A stretch of DNA of 64,000 nucleotides, taken from NCBI GenBank assembly GCA_047495785.1, contig JBLDXI010000003.1, positions 3,968,001 through 4,032,000 of the forward strand, read 5' to 3'. Origin of the DNA: Lepidodermella squamata (taxonomy: Eukaryota > Gastrotricha). Shown here one piece after another: positions 1 to 10,934 of this stretch. Both the position numbers and the translations under genes were made by a program. The notes below the pieces were generated by a model. That model was not told the origin of the DNA, made no database searches, and saw only the letters and a list, made by a program, of their open reading frames with translations. Every line of letters starts with the position of its first letter. Position 1 is the first letter of the stretch.

Positions 1-1670
1 TCGGCAGCTTGATGGAGGGCTGATACTCCAAATTCGGTTTGCCGGTTAACAAATTTCCGCAACTCGCTCGCAGCTAATGCTGCATTTTTCTGCTGCTCCA
101 GTCTCAATTTGGTCGAGAGGACCAACTTCAGAATTTCAACATGGCCACCGTCACAAATCGGTCGCAAACAGCTATCCCCGTTGCAGACTTGGAAACCGCC
201 AATTTTCTTCCCATGAACGTTTTTGCTATACGAAGTATCGATTAATTCGAGAGGATTTGATCCTGAAGATAGGTACGACTCGACAACATCATAGGATCCT
301 CTTACACAGGCTTCGAAAAATTCCTGTCAATTTCGAGGTTCACAAGACATTTCTTCATTTAAAAAAAATGAGACCTTTTCCTGGCGAATTGATGTTTCAT
401 CGTTTTCGGAATGACGAGTCGTGGGATTGGTTGCAGTTCGATGGTCTCTCCGATTAGTGGGTTCGTGTCTTGGAACAATTTTGATACCTCCGAAATTCGA
501 TGTAGGCGTCTTATTCTGGTCTATATTAAGAGCGATCTTGCTGTAAAGATCTACGACAGCGCCAACGAAATATTCATGGCCCAGAACCTGCGCCATGGTT
601 GGCCTCTCAGCTGGATCTCGGTTGAGAAGATCGTAGGTGATTAGATTTCGCAGCTCTTTGCTCAGTGAATTTGGCAACAAAATTGATTTGATATGCAATC
701 TAGAAATATAACGCAAAAATAACATTTTGAAATTATTTTATATGGAGGTACGTACCGTTTTATCGAAATCATGTAGGCATATCGATCGGATTCGTAAAAC
801 TGGCAAAATAACATTTTCAGGGAATTTTGTATGGTGAAAATATTACCGGAAGCACAAGGCTCGCAATTTCGAACAAGGTGACCCCGAAAGCCCAAACTTC
901 TGACTTAAAATCGTACTGCTTGTTAGATACTGGTAGGCCGCTTGCTTCAGGAATAAGCAGCTCAGGGGCAACGTGACTGAACGCTTTAACAAGCAACTTC
1001 TTCGGACAACTCTCGGAATTATGAATAAGCGGATTGAACATCTTTTCAGCTCCGAAGTCACCAAGTCTCACTATGCAATCGCCACTAAAAAAGATATTCT
1101 TAACGGGAAAAAGCGTATAATTTCCAGCGGAATCAAAGTAGGAAAATCATTACCTGGGTGGTGACATCCCTGTGGAGAATATTTTTGCTATGCAAATACT
1201 GAAGAGCTAAAGCGACCTGAGCGGCAATTTTGAGTACCGATTCTTCGCTGATCAAGTATCCTTTCTGTTTCACTTGCAAGATGGCTACTTTGAGTGTTAC
1301 CGGGTCGTTTGACGGAAAATGCTGTGCCACCAAATTGAAGCAATGTTTCTCTGTATGTAAATAATTAGGGAAGATTTGCAGTTTAATTGAATTCTCTCTT
1401 ACCGACAAAACAGCAGTAAATTTTTGTTAAATTAGGATGTGAAATTCCGGACAGTATTTCAGCTTCTTCGACGGCCGTAGCAATGAGCTGATCACGCCTC
1501 TCAGCAGGAATCCAACTTTCCAAGCCGAAGTCAATCTTCTTCAGAGCGTAGATTTCTCCATTAGAGATGCCACGAACGATGAACGTTGAGCTAAAACCTT
1601 TCTTTTTGCCAATTCGTTGAAGGACATCGAGCTGGTCTGATGCGGTGAAAATTGCTGCACCAGCTGACAT
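1..1670 (-). CDS. NEK-like Ser/Thr protein kinase with C-terminal ankyrin repeats (3' end beyond window)
   Basis: Six exons on the minus strand: 1403-1670, 1154-1350, 847-1098, 756-799, 375-699 and 1-323 (continues off the left edge). All junctions are GT-AG and keep frame. The kinase domain has the VAIK-type lysine (YALKKI), catalytic loop HRDVTTQN, DFG, an APE equivalent (VAPE) and the late-lobe motif RDPAERP, so it should be active. The glycine loop is degenerate (GKKKGFSS). HRDVTTQNIFF followed by VRLGDFG is most like NIMA-related kinases (family knowledge). The last visible exon reads as ankyrin-type helices (FFEACVRGSYDVVESYL, then CDGGHVEILKLVL and SALHQAA). The join from kinase to ankyrin rests on a 51-nt intron with a GTCTCA donor, which is acceptable but not strong. 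Substrate is unknown. An alternative is two separate genes, but no stop or start separates them in frame. Confidence 0.78.
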
Positions 1671-2428
1671 GCCGTTCCCTTCCCTAGTGGTTCTGTTTTT
1701 AACTTGGTCAGAATTATTTAAGGTAGATTGATTCCTCTTCGAATAAACAACGAATTGTTATATTGCTAATGCATTGAACAAAGGGGGTGGCTAGTTCAAC
1801 TGAAATGATCGGATAAATAGCATGTTAAATGTTGTCGAAAAATCAAGGAAATGGTCAATTAATGATCGAACAATCTGAAAAAAAATTGGACAGAAATTGG
1901 ACAGTTTAAAGTCATCTTGAGATATTTTCGAAATAGCCGCCCCCTTTCTTACTTAATTATAGATGACAAACAGGGGCTTCAATGCCTCTTCGTCTTCACA
2001 ACACCGCAACATCTAATGCAGTATGACTGGTCTAATTCTCGCTCGAGTTAGAGGCAAACTAACTAAACTACAACTGAAGCCAACTAATGTAATAGAACCC
2101 AGGCCAGGAAAGCTACAACATTTCAAGCAACAGTTAGTAGATAGGTATTCATGAGGTGATAGCGGGTATAAAAATAGTAATGTAGATAATGGCAAACATA
2201 TGTGTTTTTTGCTCTCAAAGCCGATAATGTTTTATCAGATAAAGTGTCTTCCCATGAATTCTTGTGGAGATCAAACTCACGGACTAGACGAACTTTATGT
2301 CATTATTGAGACGCCTTTTTACGCCTTTTTTCCTCAGCATCAAGGCTTTTCACAGAAGGATTACCTATAAGCTGCCATTTTTTCATTTCAATGACTTGTT
2401 AAATGTATCGGTGACTTCAAATGATTTC
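1671..2428. other. Intergenic, upstream of the kinase gene
   Basis: No coding exon seen. This stretch should hold the kinase promoter. The ORFs present are short, start in repetitive AT-rich sequence and resemble nothing I recognise. Confidence 0.5.
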
Positions 2429-2603
2429 TTAGTGGAGCCAGTGAATCCACAATTATCTGATTGGTCGGGTGGTTTCAAGCCTGTGATTTGTTGGTTCAAA
2501 GAGCACGCGATACGCACCATTTAATTTTTTCTGCGATTGCTTTTAATCCAGAAGTATTACCATTAAGGACATCTAAAATGTAGCAGTACACTACTCTGTC
2601 TCA

Positions 2604-2676
2604 GCCCGGTTAGCTCAGTCGGTAGAGCATGGGACTCTTAATCCCAGGGTCGTGGGTTCGAGCCCCACATCGGGCG
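2604..2676 (+). tRNA. tRNA-Lys (CTT)
   Basis: This 73-nt cloverleaf is nearly identical to the canonical metazoan tRNA-Lys(CTT). The acceptor stem GCCCG pairs with CGGGC, the A box is TAGCTCAGTCGG, the anticodon loop is ACTCTTAAT, and the T arm GTGGG-TTCGAGC-CCCAC is perfect. The discriminator is G. It looks functional. Confidence 0.96.
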
Positions 2677-2725
2677 GTTGTACATTTTTAAGCAATACGC
2701 ATAGTACAGCTTTAAAAAGCTAGAT

Positions 2726-2772
2726 CCTTGGCAGGGAATCGAACCTTGGTCTCCCGTGAGCAGTTAATCGCA
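2726..2772 (-). pseudogene. Relic of a tRNA-Asp 3' half
   Basis: Read on the minus strand, CACGGGAGACC then GGTTCGATTCCCTG matches the anticodon 3' stem, variable loop and T arm of tRNA-Asp. The 5' half is missing and several stem pairs are broken. Confidence 0.5.
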
Positions 2773-2773
2773 G

Positions 2774-2804
2774 TTTCTGGGGTTCGAGTCTCCCGAAGGG
2801 CGCC
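2774..2804 (+). pseudogene. tRNA 3'-end fragment (T arm only)
   Basis: GGGGTTCGAGTCTCCC looks like a T arm followed by an acceptor-like GGGCGCC. It lies head to head with the tRNA-Asp relic. No D or anticodon arm is present in register. Confidence 0.35.
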
Positions 2805-2880
2805 AGCTTTTCAAAAACTTACTGCTAGTTTTACGTTATTGTTTAGAATGCCTTTGTTATAAATATTGGCTCAAATACAT

Positions 2881-2953
2881 GGGGCATTAGCTCAAATGGT
2901 AGAGCGGTCGCTTAACATACGAGAGGCAACGGGATCGGCACCCGTATCCAACA
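2881..2953 (+). pseudogene. Degenerate tRNA-Ala-like gene (anticodon now AAC)
   Basis: The 5' two thirds track metazoan tRNA-Ala closely (GGGGCATTAGCTCAAATGG, then GAGCG). The anticodon loop reads TTAACAT, giving AAC (Val) where Ala has AGC. The T loop has lost its TTC (GGGATCGGCACCCG) and the 3' acceptor strand no longer pairs with GGGGCAT. Probably a pseudogene, though a remodelled tRNA is conceivable. Confidence 0.6.
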
Positions 2954-3021
2954 AGAGATTTTTTGCCACGAATCTTCTGCTTTGGCAGCTTAAATTTGGG
3001 ACTGAATGGCCATCTAAGCCA

Positions 3022-3095
3022 AAAGGCAAAGTAGCTTAGTGATACAGTGTCTGCCCAGTTAGCAGAAGATTGAAGGTTCGATCCCCCTGAGCCTT
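3022..3095 (+). pseudogene. Degenerate tRNA-like sequence with a folding anticodon arm
   Basis: An anticodon-type hairpin TCTGC-CCAGTTA-GCAGA folds perfectly, and GGTTCGATCC is a T-loop/B box. The acceptor ends AAGGC and GCCTT pair. The T stem is broken and position 33 is C instead of U, so function is unlikely. Confidence 0.45.
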
Positions 3096-3157
3096 GCTCG
3101 ATTTTTTGCGATAAGCAGTGTGATTTTTTCAAAAATTCATTTCAAAGCAAAACTTTC

Positions 3158-3215
3158 CCTGACCGGGAATCGAACCCGGGCCGCCGCGGTGGCAATTAGG
3201 ATAGGCCAAAGGCAG
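3158..3215 (-). pseudogene. Truncated tRNA-Glu relic
   Basis: On the plus strand TTCCCTGACCGGGAATCGAA and CCCGGGCCGC match the 3' half of tRNA-Glu (minus sense). The sequence then diverges through the expected anticodon arm and the 5' acceptor is absent. Confidence 0.6.
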
Positions 3216-3227
3216 CGCAAAAAAGTA

Positions 3228-3300
3228 CGCCGAGACCCGGGATCGAACCAGGGACCTTTAGATCTTCAGTCTAACGCTCTCCCAACTGAGCTATCTCGGC
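3228..3300 (-). tRNA. tRNA-Phe (GAA)
   Basis: A complete cloverleaf on the minus strand: acceptor GCCGAGA pairs with TCTCGGC, D arm TAGCTCAGTTGG, anticodon loop ACTGAAGAT (GAA) and T arm CCTGG-TTCGATC-CCGGG. It matches metazoan tRNA-Phe almost throughout. The base at the discriminator position (3228) is G, where eukaryotic tRNA-Phe normally has A, a known identity element. That may reduce charging. Confidence 0.9.
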
Positions 3301-3463
3301 TAGATGGCAGAAGGGTGGTCACTTTCCGCTACATTTCATATTTCATGATCGCAGAAAAAAATTAAACCAACCCCTCGAACTATGCGTGTCGCGTGCTCTT
3401 TGAACCAACCAATCACAGACTTGAAACAAAGTGAATTATTGTGGATTCACTGGTTCCACTAAG

Positions 3464-6369
3464 TTTATTACAGATTAGCCTGGGTCGTTCTCATATGTTC
3501 TCATGGGCCAAGTCGTCCCGACTGCTGATGTTAGATCATCGGAATAGTCATCAGTCATCAACTCTCCAAAATGAAGAGACAGGTTTCAATCGCTGAAATA
3601 GCTTGCTTTCACGCATGGCACTGCTTTCTAAATCTTTCGGATTTTAGTTCGAATGTTAGAGCTGGAATGAAAAAAAGCAATAAGACAACCGATGCTTCAT
3701 CCATTTTCAACGAATTTACTTCTTTAACATTCTCAGTTGCGATACCACATATTTTTCGTATTCTTATCATTATTTTGCCGAATTAGTCGTACATTCATTT
3801 TCTTAGTACAATATAATATAGCATATAACGGATTTCATCAACAACAAAGATATTGACATTAATAGACTCTTTGAAACAGACACGAAGCTATTCTAAATAT
3901 AAGTAGAAATATACCAAGAAATCGTAAATAAAAATCTGTCTTCATTTTCTGCGGCTATAGCTATTTGTACATCACCAACATAAGAAGCCTGTAAAAGCCG
4001 ACGGAATTTCGACAAGCGCGGACAAGGCGAGGTGATAAGATGGCGACGGCGGGTGATAGCGGGGTATAAACGTGTTTTCAATGCCCTACAGCATTTCAGC
4101 GTAACAGGTTCGACAAATCAACGAGACAATCTAATCACTGTGCGCGCGTATGAAAAATAATCAGCTAATTAAAGGCTTCTTCGCTTGGAACCATCATCTT
4201 ATATAACGGCTATTTACAAATTTGTTATTTTTCCTATAATTTAGAGATTTGATATCGTACAGTCAGCCGCGGGAAAGCAACGTCGCGCTCAATAGTACCG
4301 GTCAATGGTAACAACAATCAAAGTTTTTACAGAGAATTTCTTCTAACAAATAACAAAGTGAGCGCGCTTAACACGGACGCAGCTGCTTTTCCGACTCCTA
4401 TGTATATATCATCAGTAGTTTCAGTAGCAAAAAAGCTATTCACCAGAGAGAGAGTAAGTCAACGTACAGTACCCTTCAAAGCTGTTCCTAGAGGAGTTGC
4501 GCAAGACCAACAAAGATAAAACGATCAATGAATTTTTCGAGGGCGTAAATTAAACATGGAGAAAACAAAGATAAATCGAAGCTTAAACACGGGTTCGATG
4601 CTTTCAGTAAAATAGTTATTGTAATTTGGTATTGATATTATGATTATTCGCATAAAAATATAAAATATCTGGGCATGCTCCTCCCTATCATAACTGATTA
4701 GCTCATTTAATCGACACTAGTTGGTAGGTGTTATACAGGTAACTTCATCGTAATTTTGACATCTTACAACACTTCGGACTGACTGGAGGAGTGTTTGTAT
4801 GTTTAAATGGGCGAGATGTTTTAGTTTCATGTAGCGAGAGAGATAGAGAGAGCGAGCGTTGTGTTGAGCATAGGGGCGCGTAACAAGTTGTCGCCGCAAC
4901 GAACGGACACGAAGAGAAATACAGAGAGAGAAAACAAACGAACAAATATCGGCTCAATCGTTAGAAAAATAAACTATATTATATCCTCATCCTCGCCATT
5001 AACCTTTCTTCTTCTTCTTCTTCTTCTTCTTTGAAAAGAGACGAACAGAGCAAATTTGTTCATTGTAAGATAAATTTCTATGTTATTTCAGGTAAATATA
5101 TAATGAGGAAGCATTATCAATGAAATAATTCGTCTTCCAACTCTGCATATATTCTTCATCTTAATTCGAACAGCCCATTTTTTCTAATACAGGTAGTACA
5201 ATTTTATATAGGAATTTCTTTAAAATCTTCAGTATTATTAGTATATTTATGGCTTTTATATAGAAGAAAAATTTGTAAATAATAATAGTTATAATAATTT
5301 CTATGAATATAGGTATCTGATACAGAATGCACAAGCAGAATGTGGAAACACATCAAGGTAACAATTTTTCCAAAGTGGTTAGAAATAGACATCATCATAT
5401 TTATTATATTCTCACATCCGAGTAAACGAACAGGAGGAGAAAAATAAGGAAAAAAACCAAAACAACAAAATAAATCGTTTCTTTCGAATAATCATAAGCA
5501 CGGTGTATATGCGTAATCATAGCAAAGAAATGGAGGTTTATGTCATCGAGAGGATATTTACAATCAAAATCTGAACGATCGAACTTTCAGCATCGTTTTT
5601 TACGGTGATTAACACGTGTTTAAGTGTGCATTAGCTAATTACGTATGTATTGGTTTCTGACTCGAATACCACAACAACAAGCGATGGCCACGATGCAATA
5701 ATAGCATCGCGTTTCATTCTTCGACACCGGTAACATTCTTTTTATGCAGTAGTAGAAATAATTCGATGATCATGTGTACATAAAACCGATTTTTCAATGC
5801 ACAACGATTTTCGCTAGTATAGCTATTATGTAACTCGGATCAGTTCACTCAATAATTGAAGTCCGTCCCTCAGTCACTTTTAAACGTTTGGTTAGAGTCA
5901 GATATTTGGAACTAGTTATAAGCGGTATTTGTGAAGCAGAGTACCAGACGGTTCGTTAAAACGTAACAAATAAAAAATTTATCCAACAGCGAAAATGCAG
6001 AAAAGGCAAACCGGAATAAACTCGGACTGCTACATCGGTTCATACAAGGTATTTACGTAAATTCAGCTATGAATAGGTCCAGACGCGGGTCACTCACGCC
6101 GTTAAAAGAGAATAAACAGAAGCAACCACGCCACAGTCGATCTCGCGGCTGCACATATCCAGCAGGACCTGATGGCCGGGCGATTCAAGAGGGCACATGA
6201 CAATTAATTATCTTCAAGAATTAGAAACTAGTACACCGGCAGCAATAGGACAACACCTACAGAAAAATCGAAACGTTCAAAAAATCCGCCTTAAAATGTT
6301 GAGTGATTAAACTCACCTTTAAATGAATTTGTTAGAGCTAGTAATGAAGAGGTTTGGCAATCGCGATCG
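3464..6369. other. Long non-coding stretch downstream of the NFI gene
   Basis: No exon with family similarity. AT-rich, with a pure CTT tract (about 5005-5031) and GA-rich stretches (about 4830-4935). It may contain the long 3' UTR of the neighbouring minus-strand transcription-factor gene. Short ORFs here are low complexity and unsupported. Confidence 0.5.
5005..5031. repeat. CTT microsatellite
   Basis: An uninterrupted run of nine CTT units. Confidence 0.95.
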
Positions 6370-9061
6370 CTAGACCTTCCCTTCGCTGACGTTGCTCGAC
6401 GCGAGCAGCAAATTCGGCTTGCACTTAGCCGTCTTTTCATCGGCAACTTCGGCGCCGGACGGAGCCGTTGTCTGGTTGACGACGAAGGGCTCGTCACCGC
6501 TGTTACTGCTCGATACCGATAGATTTGGCTGGCCGTTGCCGCTTCCGCCACTGCCCGAGCCGATTTGAGGCGTTTCGACGCCGCTGTTATTCCACATCGC
6601 GTCGAAATTGCCGTTCGGACGAGGCTGGGTCGGCGTCAGATCGTCAGTCGTGTTGCTGTTCGAATTGTTATTATTATTGTTGTTGTTGTTGGCATTGTTA
6701 TTGCCAACCGTGGTCTGAAGCGATTCTGACACAAGGATCTCACGAGTTGGCGATCGCTGTGTCAGTGGAGTCGCGTTACCGGATTGGGCGCCAGACATTA
6801 GGGCGGAACCGAGCCCGCTAGCCAGGCCCCCTAATCCGCTGAAACCGGGACTTCGGAAAAGGCTCGAACTATTGTTGCCAGATCCACTGACGGCGCCTAG
6901 CAAACCGAATACGCGAAGGTTCTGTTCGAACAGGCCGGCGGCTAGTTGCAACTGCCGGTCGCGATCCGCAGATTCAGTCGGGTCGGAACCGAACTGAGCA
7001 GCGGCTGCAGCAACCGCCGCGGCGATTGTCGACTGAGCATTTGGGACCGGTGTAGACCGCGGCGTCGTTCTCGGCGTGATTGCCGGCGATGAAAACAAAG
7101 AAAATGGATTCGGGCTGTACAACAACGGGTGGGTTGGTGGCGGCGGCGGCCCGCTGGGTCCGTTTGACCCGGCCGCGGCAGCAGCCGCTTGCATGCCATT
7201 TATCATCATCATACCTGCATGCATCATCAAGGAGGGACTGCTGATTCCACTCAGCAGCGGTTGCGATTGAAAAGGCTGGGGGGCTGAAGAATGCCCGTTC
7301 GAAGCTCCCAGATCATAATCGCCGCTACTTGAAACCATAGCTTCAAGTGACATCCTCGCCTGTTTCCGAACCGGGGAGTTGCTCCTGCTGGCTGCTTCAA
7401 CCACGTAGTTGGCAAAGTCTTCCAAGCGATCTGATCCAACTTCAACAGCTTTCTGTTGGTGGTTATGCCGCGGTTGGTTACCTGAAAAACCAGCTGGGAA
7501 ATTGTTTTGCGGCCGGTTATTCCTCCACTGGTCATTTTTATCGCTTTCATCCGGGATTTCTTGCTTGATAAAATTCGCGACAGATGACGTAGAAATCGGA
7601 GGCGAGGACCGGATAGGTTGAAACGAACTGGAGCCCGCTGGTAAACCATGAGTTGGCACGACAACTACGCGATTTGTATTCGCCGTGTTGTTGTTGAACG
7701 ATGAAGGCGGAGGGTAGCAATTGGGTTGTTGTCGGTTTGAGGTATTCGCTTGTTGCTGCTGTTGTTGCTGTTGCTGAGGGGGAGGTTGGCGTACGGGTCC
7801 GACCGGCGGGGCGTTGAATTGACCGGGGGGTCCGATGAGCGACGCCACTTCTTCGTCACTGGCGCCGTCGTCCTTATCACAATCGATATGGTCCAAATCG
7901 GTTGCATTTTTTATCCGAACGCCAACAGGAGGCACCAAAGGTTTGAATGCCGAGTTTAGTTTGTTACTGCTTTTCGCCATGTTATTATTACCGGCTGCTG
8001 AGTTCGCAGATGCCGTACCCGAATAAGACCGCCCATCAGTATTGATAGGCATTTGGGACAGTTCCAGCAACTCGCGAGCTCCAAAAACGCATCTCGAGTA
8101 TACTCCATCTGTCACCGCAACAAACTGAGCTTGGTTCGCTTTTGGCGCGTTGAGAAAAGATACCGGGATTTCTAAAATAAACGAACAGCGTAAAAAGGCA
8201 CCATTCAAAGGTATCAACTCACCGAAATTAAACAGATAGTTTGAGAGGAACATGTCCAATTCACGGACTCCAACATTCAAATGATATGGGTTCACGCAGA
8301 GAAGAGGTTGCCGACAACTGAGCGACTTTTCAACCCTCTCGCCATCGGTAGATTCCAATGGAACAGCTCTAAAAAGAACGGCCAGAACAATATCGAGCCG
8401 CCACACTTTGTCAGCTTGTCGAAGGCAATCGATTCGACGCATTTTTCCTTTCAAATCTGCTATAGAGAGAACACACGGTAGTGTGCGACCTTCAGTCTGT
8501 GAGCCGGAACTAGAAAGTCGAGCAGACTCCGCTAAACAATGTGCCAATTTCTCTCTATCAGCCTACCAATAATAGAAGTAACAGGTGAAATGTTAAATCG
8601 TGTTGACGCAAAACTTACGGCGTCAATATCCTTCCGAAGTTTGGCAAGTAACCTTGTCGCCCAGCGCTGTTTTGTCTCTTGAAGTTCACCCTGAAGTTTG
8701 TTTTTAAGCTTCAGTTCTTCCTCAAGTGGCATTTTCCTTTCGCATTTTTTGAAATACTGACGCTTCGCAGCTTGAAGATGGAACCAAACATAACTGAATG
8801 CTTTTACATGGGGAAGGCAGCTGTCAACAAAGGGGAAGTGATCATCCGCCTGAAATAATAAAGAAGGTTATTATGAAATACAAATAGCTAGGCTAATACT
8901 CAGCAAACCTGATTCATTGGCTCAGATTTTGAAATGATCATGTCTGACTCGCTTCCTGAGCGGCCGATAAAATGAGCATTTTCAGGCTTCTCGAAAGGAT
9001 ATAAGTTATTGTTGACAGGACGAGGGGGGTGGGGGTTAGCTTCTATGCCAGCCTTCATCAT
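6370..9061 (-). CDS. NFI: Nuclear factor I (CTF/NF1) transcription factor
   Basis: Four exons: 8909-9061, 8619-8849, 8223-8562 and 6370-8171; 841 residues. Exon 2 begins the DNA-binding domain ([15 protein letters not shown], then KLRKDIDA). Exon 3 has the family signature [18 protein letters not shown] and PLESTDGER, which identify NFI with little doubt. The domain (about residues 52-225) is MH1-like and binds TTGGC palindromes as a dimer (family knowledge). The C-terminal 600 residues are a low-complexity activation region with poly-Gln, poly-Asn, poly-Ala, Pro and Gly/Ser runs. The start is the first of two tandem ATGs, with an in-frame stop eight codons upstream. The 51-nt intron at 8172-8222 is a multiple of three without a stop, so retention would add 17 residues. 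Exon 4 gives a nearly 1.8-kb uninterrupted tail, longer than in vertebrate NFIs. Confidence 0.95.
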
Positions 9062-10934
9062 TTCAGCACTCAAATGAAGGAGCTATCTCATTAAAACCAC
9101 ATCGAAAATCTCTATAAGACTAATGTGAAAAATGTTAGATGTATAATCGCAAGAAAAAATAACTAATAAATCAGAGCTGATGAAGATTGTAACAGCTCAT
9201 TCAACCAGTTATCATATAAAACGAAGCAGTCAAACTTCAATAAATTCGCAACGGAGAAGAGCGCATAGCGCATCTGGATGAATGGATTTATAAGCCCAAT
9301 CGCCAGTTGCCCGGGAATATGCTTGGGCTTCAGTTGAAGCATTTAGAACCAAATTCACCGCTGTGGCGATGTTTTACACGGGCAAAATGACACAAAGAAG
9401 TATACAAATAAATTAGAAAAACAGATTACGGATCTAATAAAATAATTTCTTCGAGTCTCAAAGTTGAAATATATCCAATAAAATCAGATATAGTTAGCTG
9501 ACCATCCAAGCTAATGATAAAATATTTTTGAATCTATCCTTCAAATCAAGGTTCAAAACATCACATTAATTAAATTCGATCAATGTACAGAAGCGAAAAC
9601 TAAAAACTCAAATGGTGGTAATCTTGGGGCATTGGGAAAGAATTTATACTTGGGAAATGTGAATGTTGACCACAAGCTGCTGGAGCCACTTGATTATAGT
9701 TCTTTTTGTAAGTTTTGTAAGTTACATGAGATTGAATAAGAAGGTTCATGTGGCAAATTCCAAATGAGCGGCACAACGAACATGCGATGGATACCCAACG
9801 TTTGCCCTGGACGAGTACTTCGAACCTTTAAAGTCTAAAATCAACGTTGCCAAGAGGTGATTTGACCCACGTTGCAAACCGCGAAACTTGGCTTCGACAA
9901 CCGTACCAGCGAGCCAGGGTTCTCGCTTTTTTATTGCATGTTTTTTGTCTTTTCGGCATTTTTTTGTCTGGAATGTGCACCTTGCCTTCATTTCATTTTG
10001 ACCTTTAAATCCCAAAAATGCGTTATTTGTATTTTAACTTATTTAAAACATTATACAGTGAAATTATGAAAAAGTCGACCTTGACATCTTTGCGCGGGTT
10101 AAAATTTTGCGAAGTATTCACGTTTGGCGCACTAAGGGCAAGGGATTAGCAAGGCGCAGTACCGTGTACCTACAGTCGTTAGTCGTTATGCCCGCCTCAT
10201 GTTTCTTCTCCCGTTATCTCTGAGAGTGCCTCTTTTATCTCCACGAATCGACGGTAGTGGGCGTTGATATTGTTAAGTGATGGAAGTGTTCATCTCTAGT
10301 TTGATTTGAAGCCAAGTTTGCTCCAAAATCAAATCGCGTTTTTTATTCAAAGCTTCATCTCCACTCTCCACGTTGTTCAGCTGATATTTCGGGCCTCGAT
10401 TATATCTGTTCTCATTGCTGTTGTCTTCACATAACAAGCATACCCTAGATGACTTCGCTTTCAGTCGATTTTCAATCATTAACAGGTGGATTAATCTTCT
10501 TAATCATATTTTCATATATCAATAGTGCCCATTCAAATCAAACGCCTGTCTCTGTGATCGAGCCTATCGCTTATCAACTATCAAGTTTTCTGTAAGTAGA
10601 TTTGTGGTTTTAAAGGGGATTTGTTCATGCTTGATGCTCATCATGCATACTGTTCTATTTTTTGCGTTCTCTAGACTTTGGACTTGCTAGACGCATTTAA
10701 TATCCTACTAGCTGTATAATCCTTTTAAACGAACCTCCGAAGTGTTCGTTTCTAGAACATGCTCAGAAATTGAGTGATCACCATACCAGGAGAATAGTTA
10801 ATATATCAATGAGAATCTACATAGTGTTTACCTTCCGCTGTTATCTGTTCTTTCAGAAATGATTCAATCTTAATCGTTTTCCTAATCAGTATTTAATTAG
10901 ATTCTGTTTTACTTAGAGCTCTGAAGTCTTATTT
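9062..10934. other. Divergent intergenic region between NFI and PHACTR
   Basis: It lies between two genes transcribed away from each other, so it should hold both promoters. I see no conserved exon, tRNA or clear repeat. Short ORFs near 9746-10069 and 10273-10479 have no recognisable domains. Confidence 0.5.

Larger units (their letters stand above)
2429..3463. repeat. Inverted-repeat-flanked tRNA cluster
   Basis: The left arm (about 2429-2540) and the reverse complement of the right arm (about 3347-3463) match over roughly 110 nt with some substitutions and small indels. Shared blocks include CAGTGAATCCACAAT, TTGGTTCAAAGAGCACGCG and TTTAATTTTTTCTGCGAT. Outside the arms the similarity stops. 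Each arm is followed inward by an ATGTAGC-containing spacer and then an intact tRNA: Lys on the left, Phe on the right in the opposite orientation. Between them are degraded tRNA pieces. This could be a mobile or fold-back unit that carries tRNA genes, or a palindromic duplication. Confidence 0.75.

Noticed and set aside
3571-3786. 71-codon ORF downstream of the tRNA cluster
   Set aside because: No recognisable motif; in AT-rich DNA such a frame is expected by chance.
6525-6821. Cys/Tyr-rich plus-strand ORF
   Set aside because: Reverse-frame reading of the poly-Asn tract of NFI.
9746-10069. Overlapping short ORFs on both strands
   Set aside because: No family features; neither looks like an exon joined to a neighbour.
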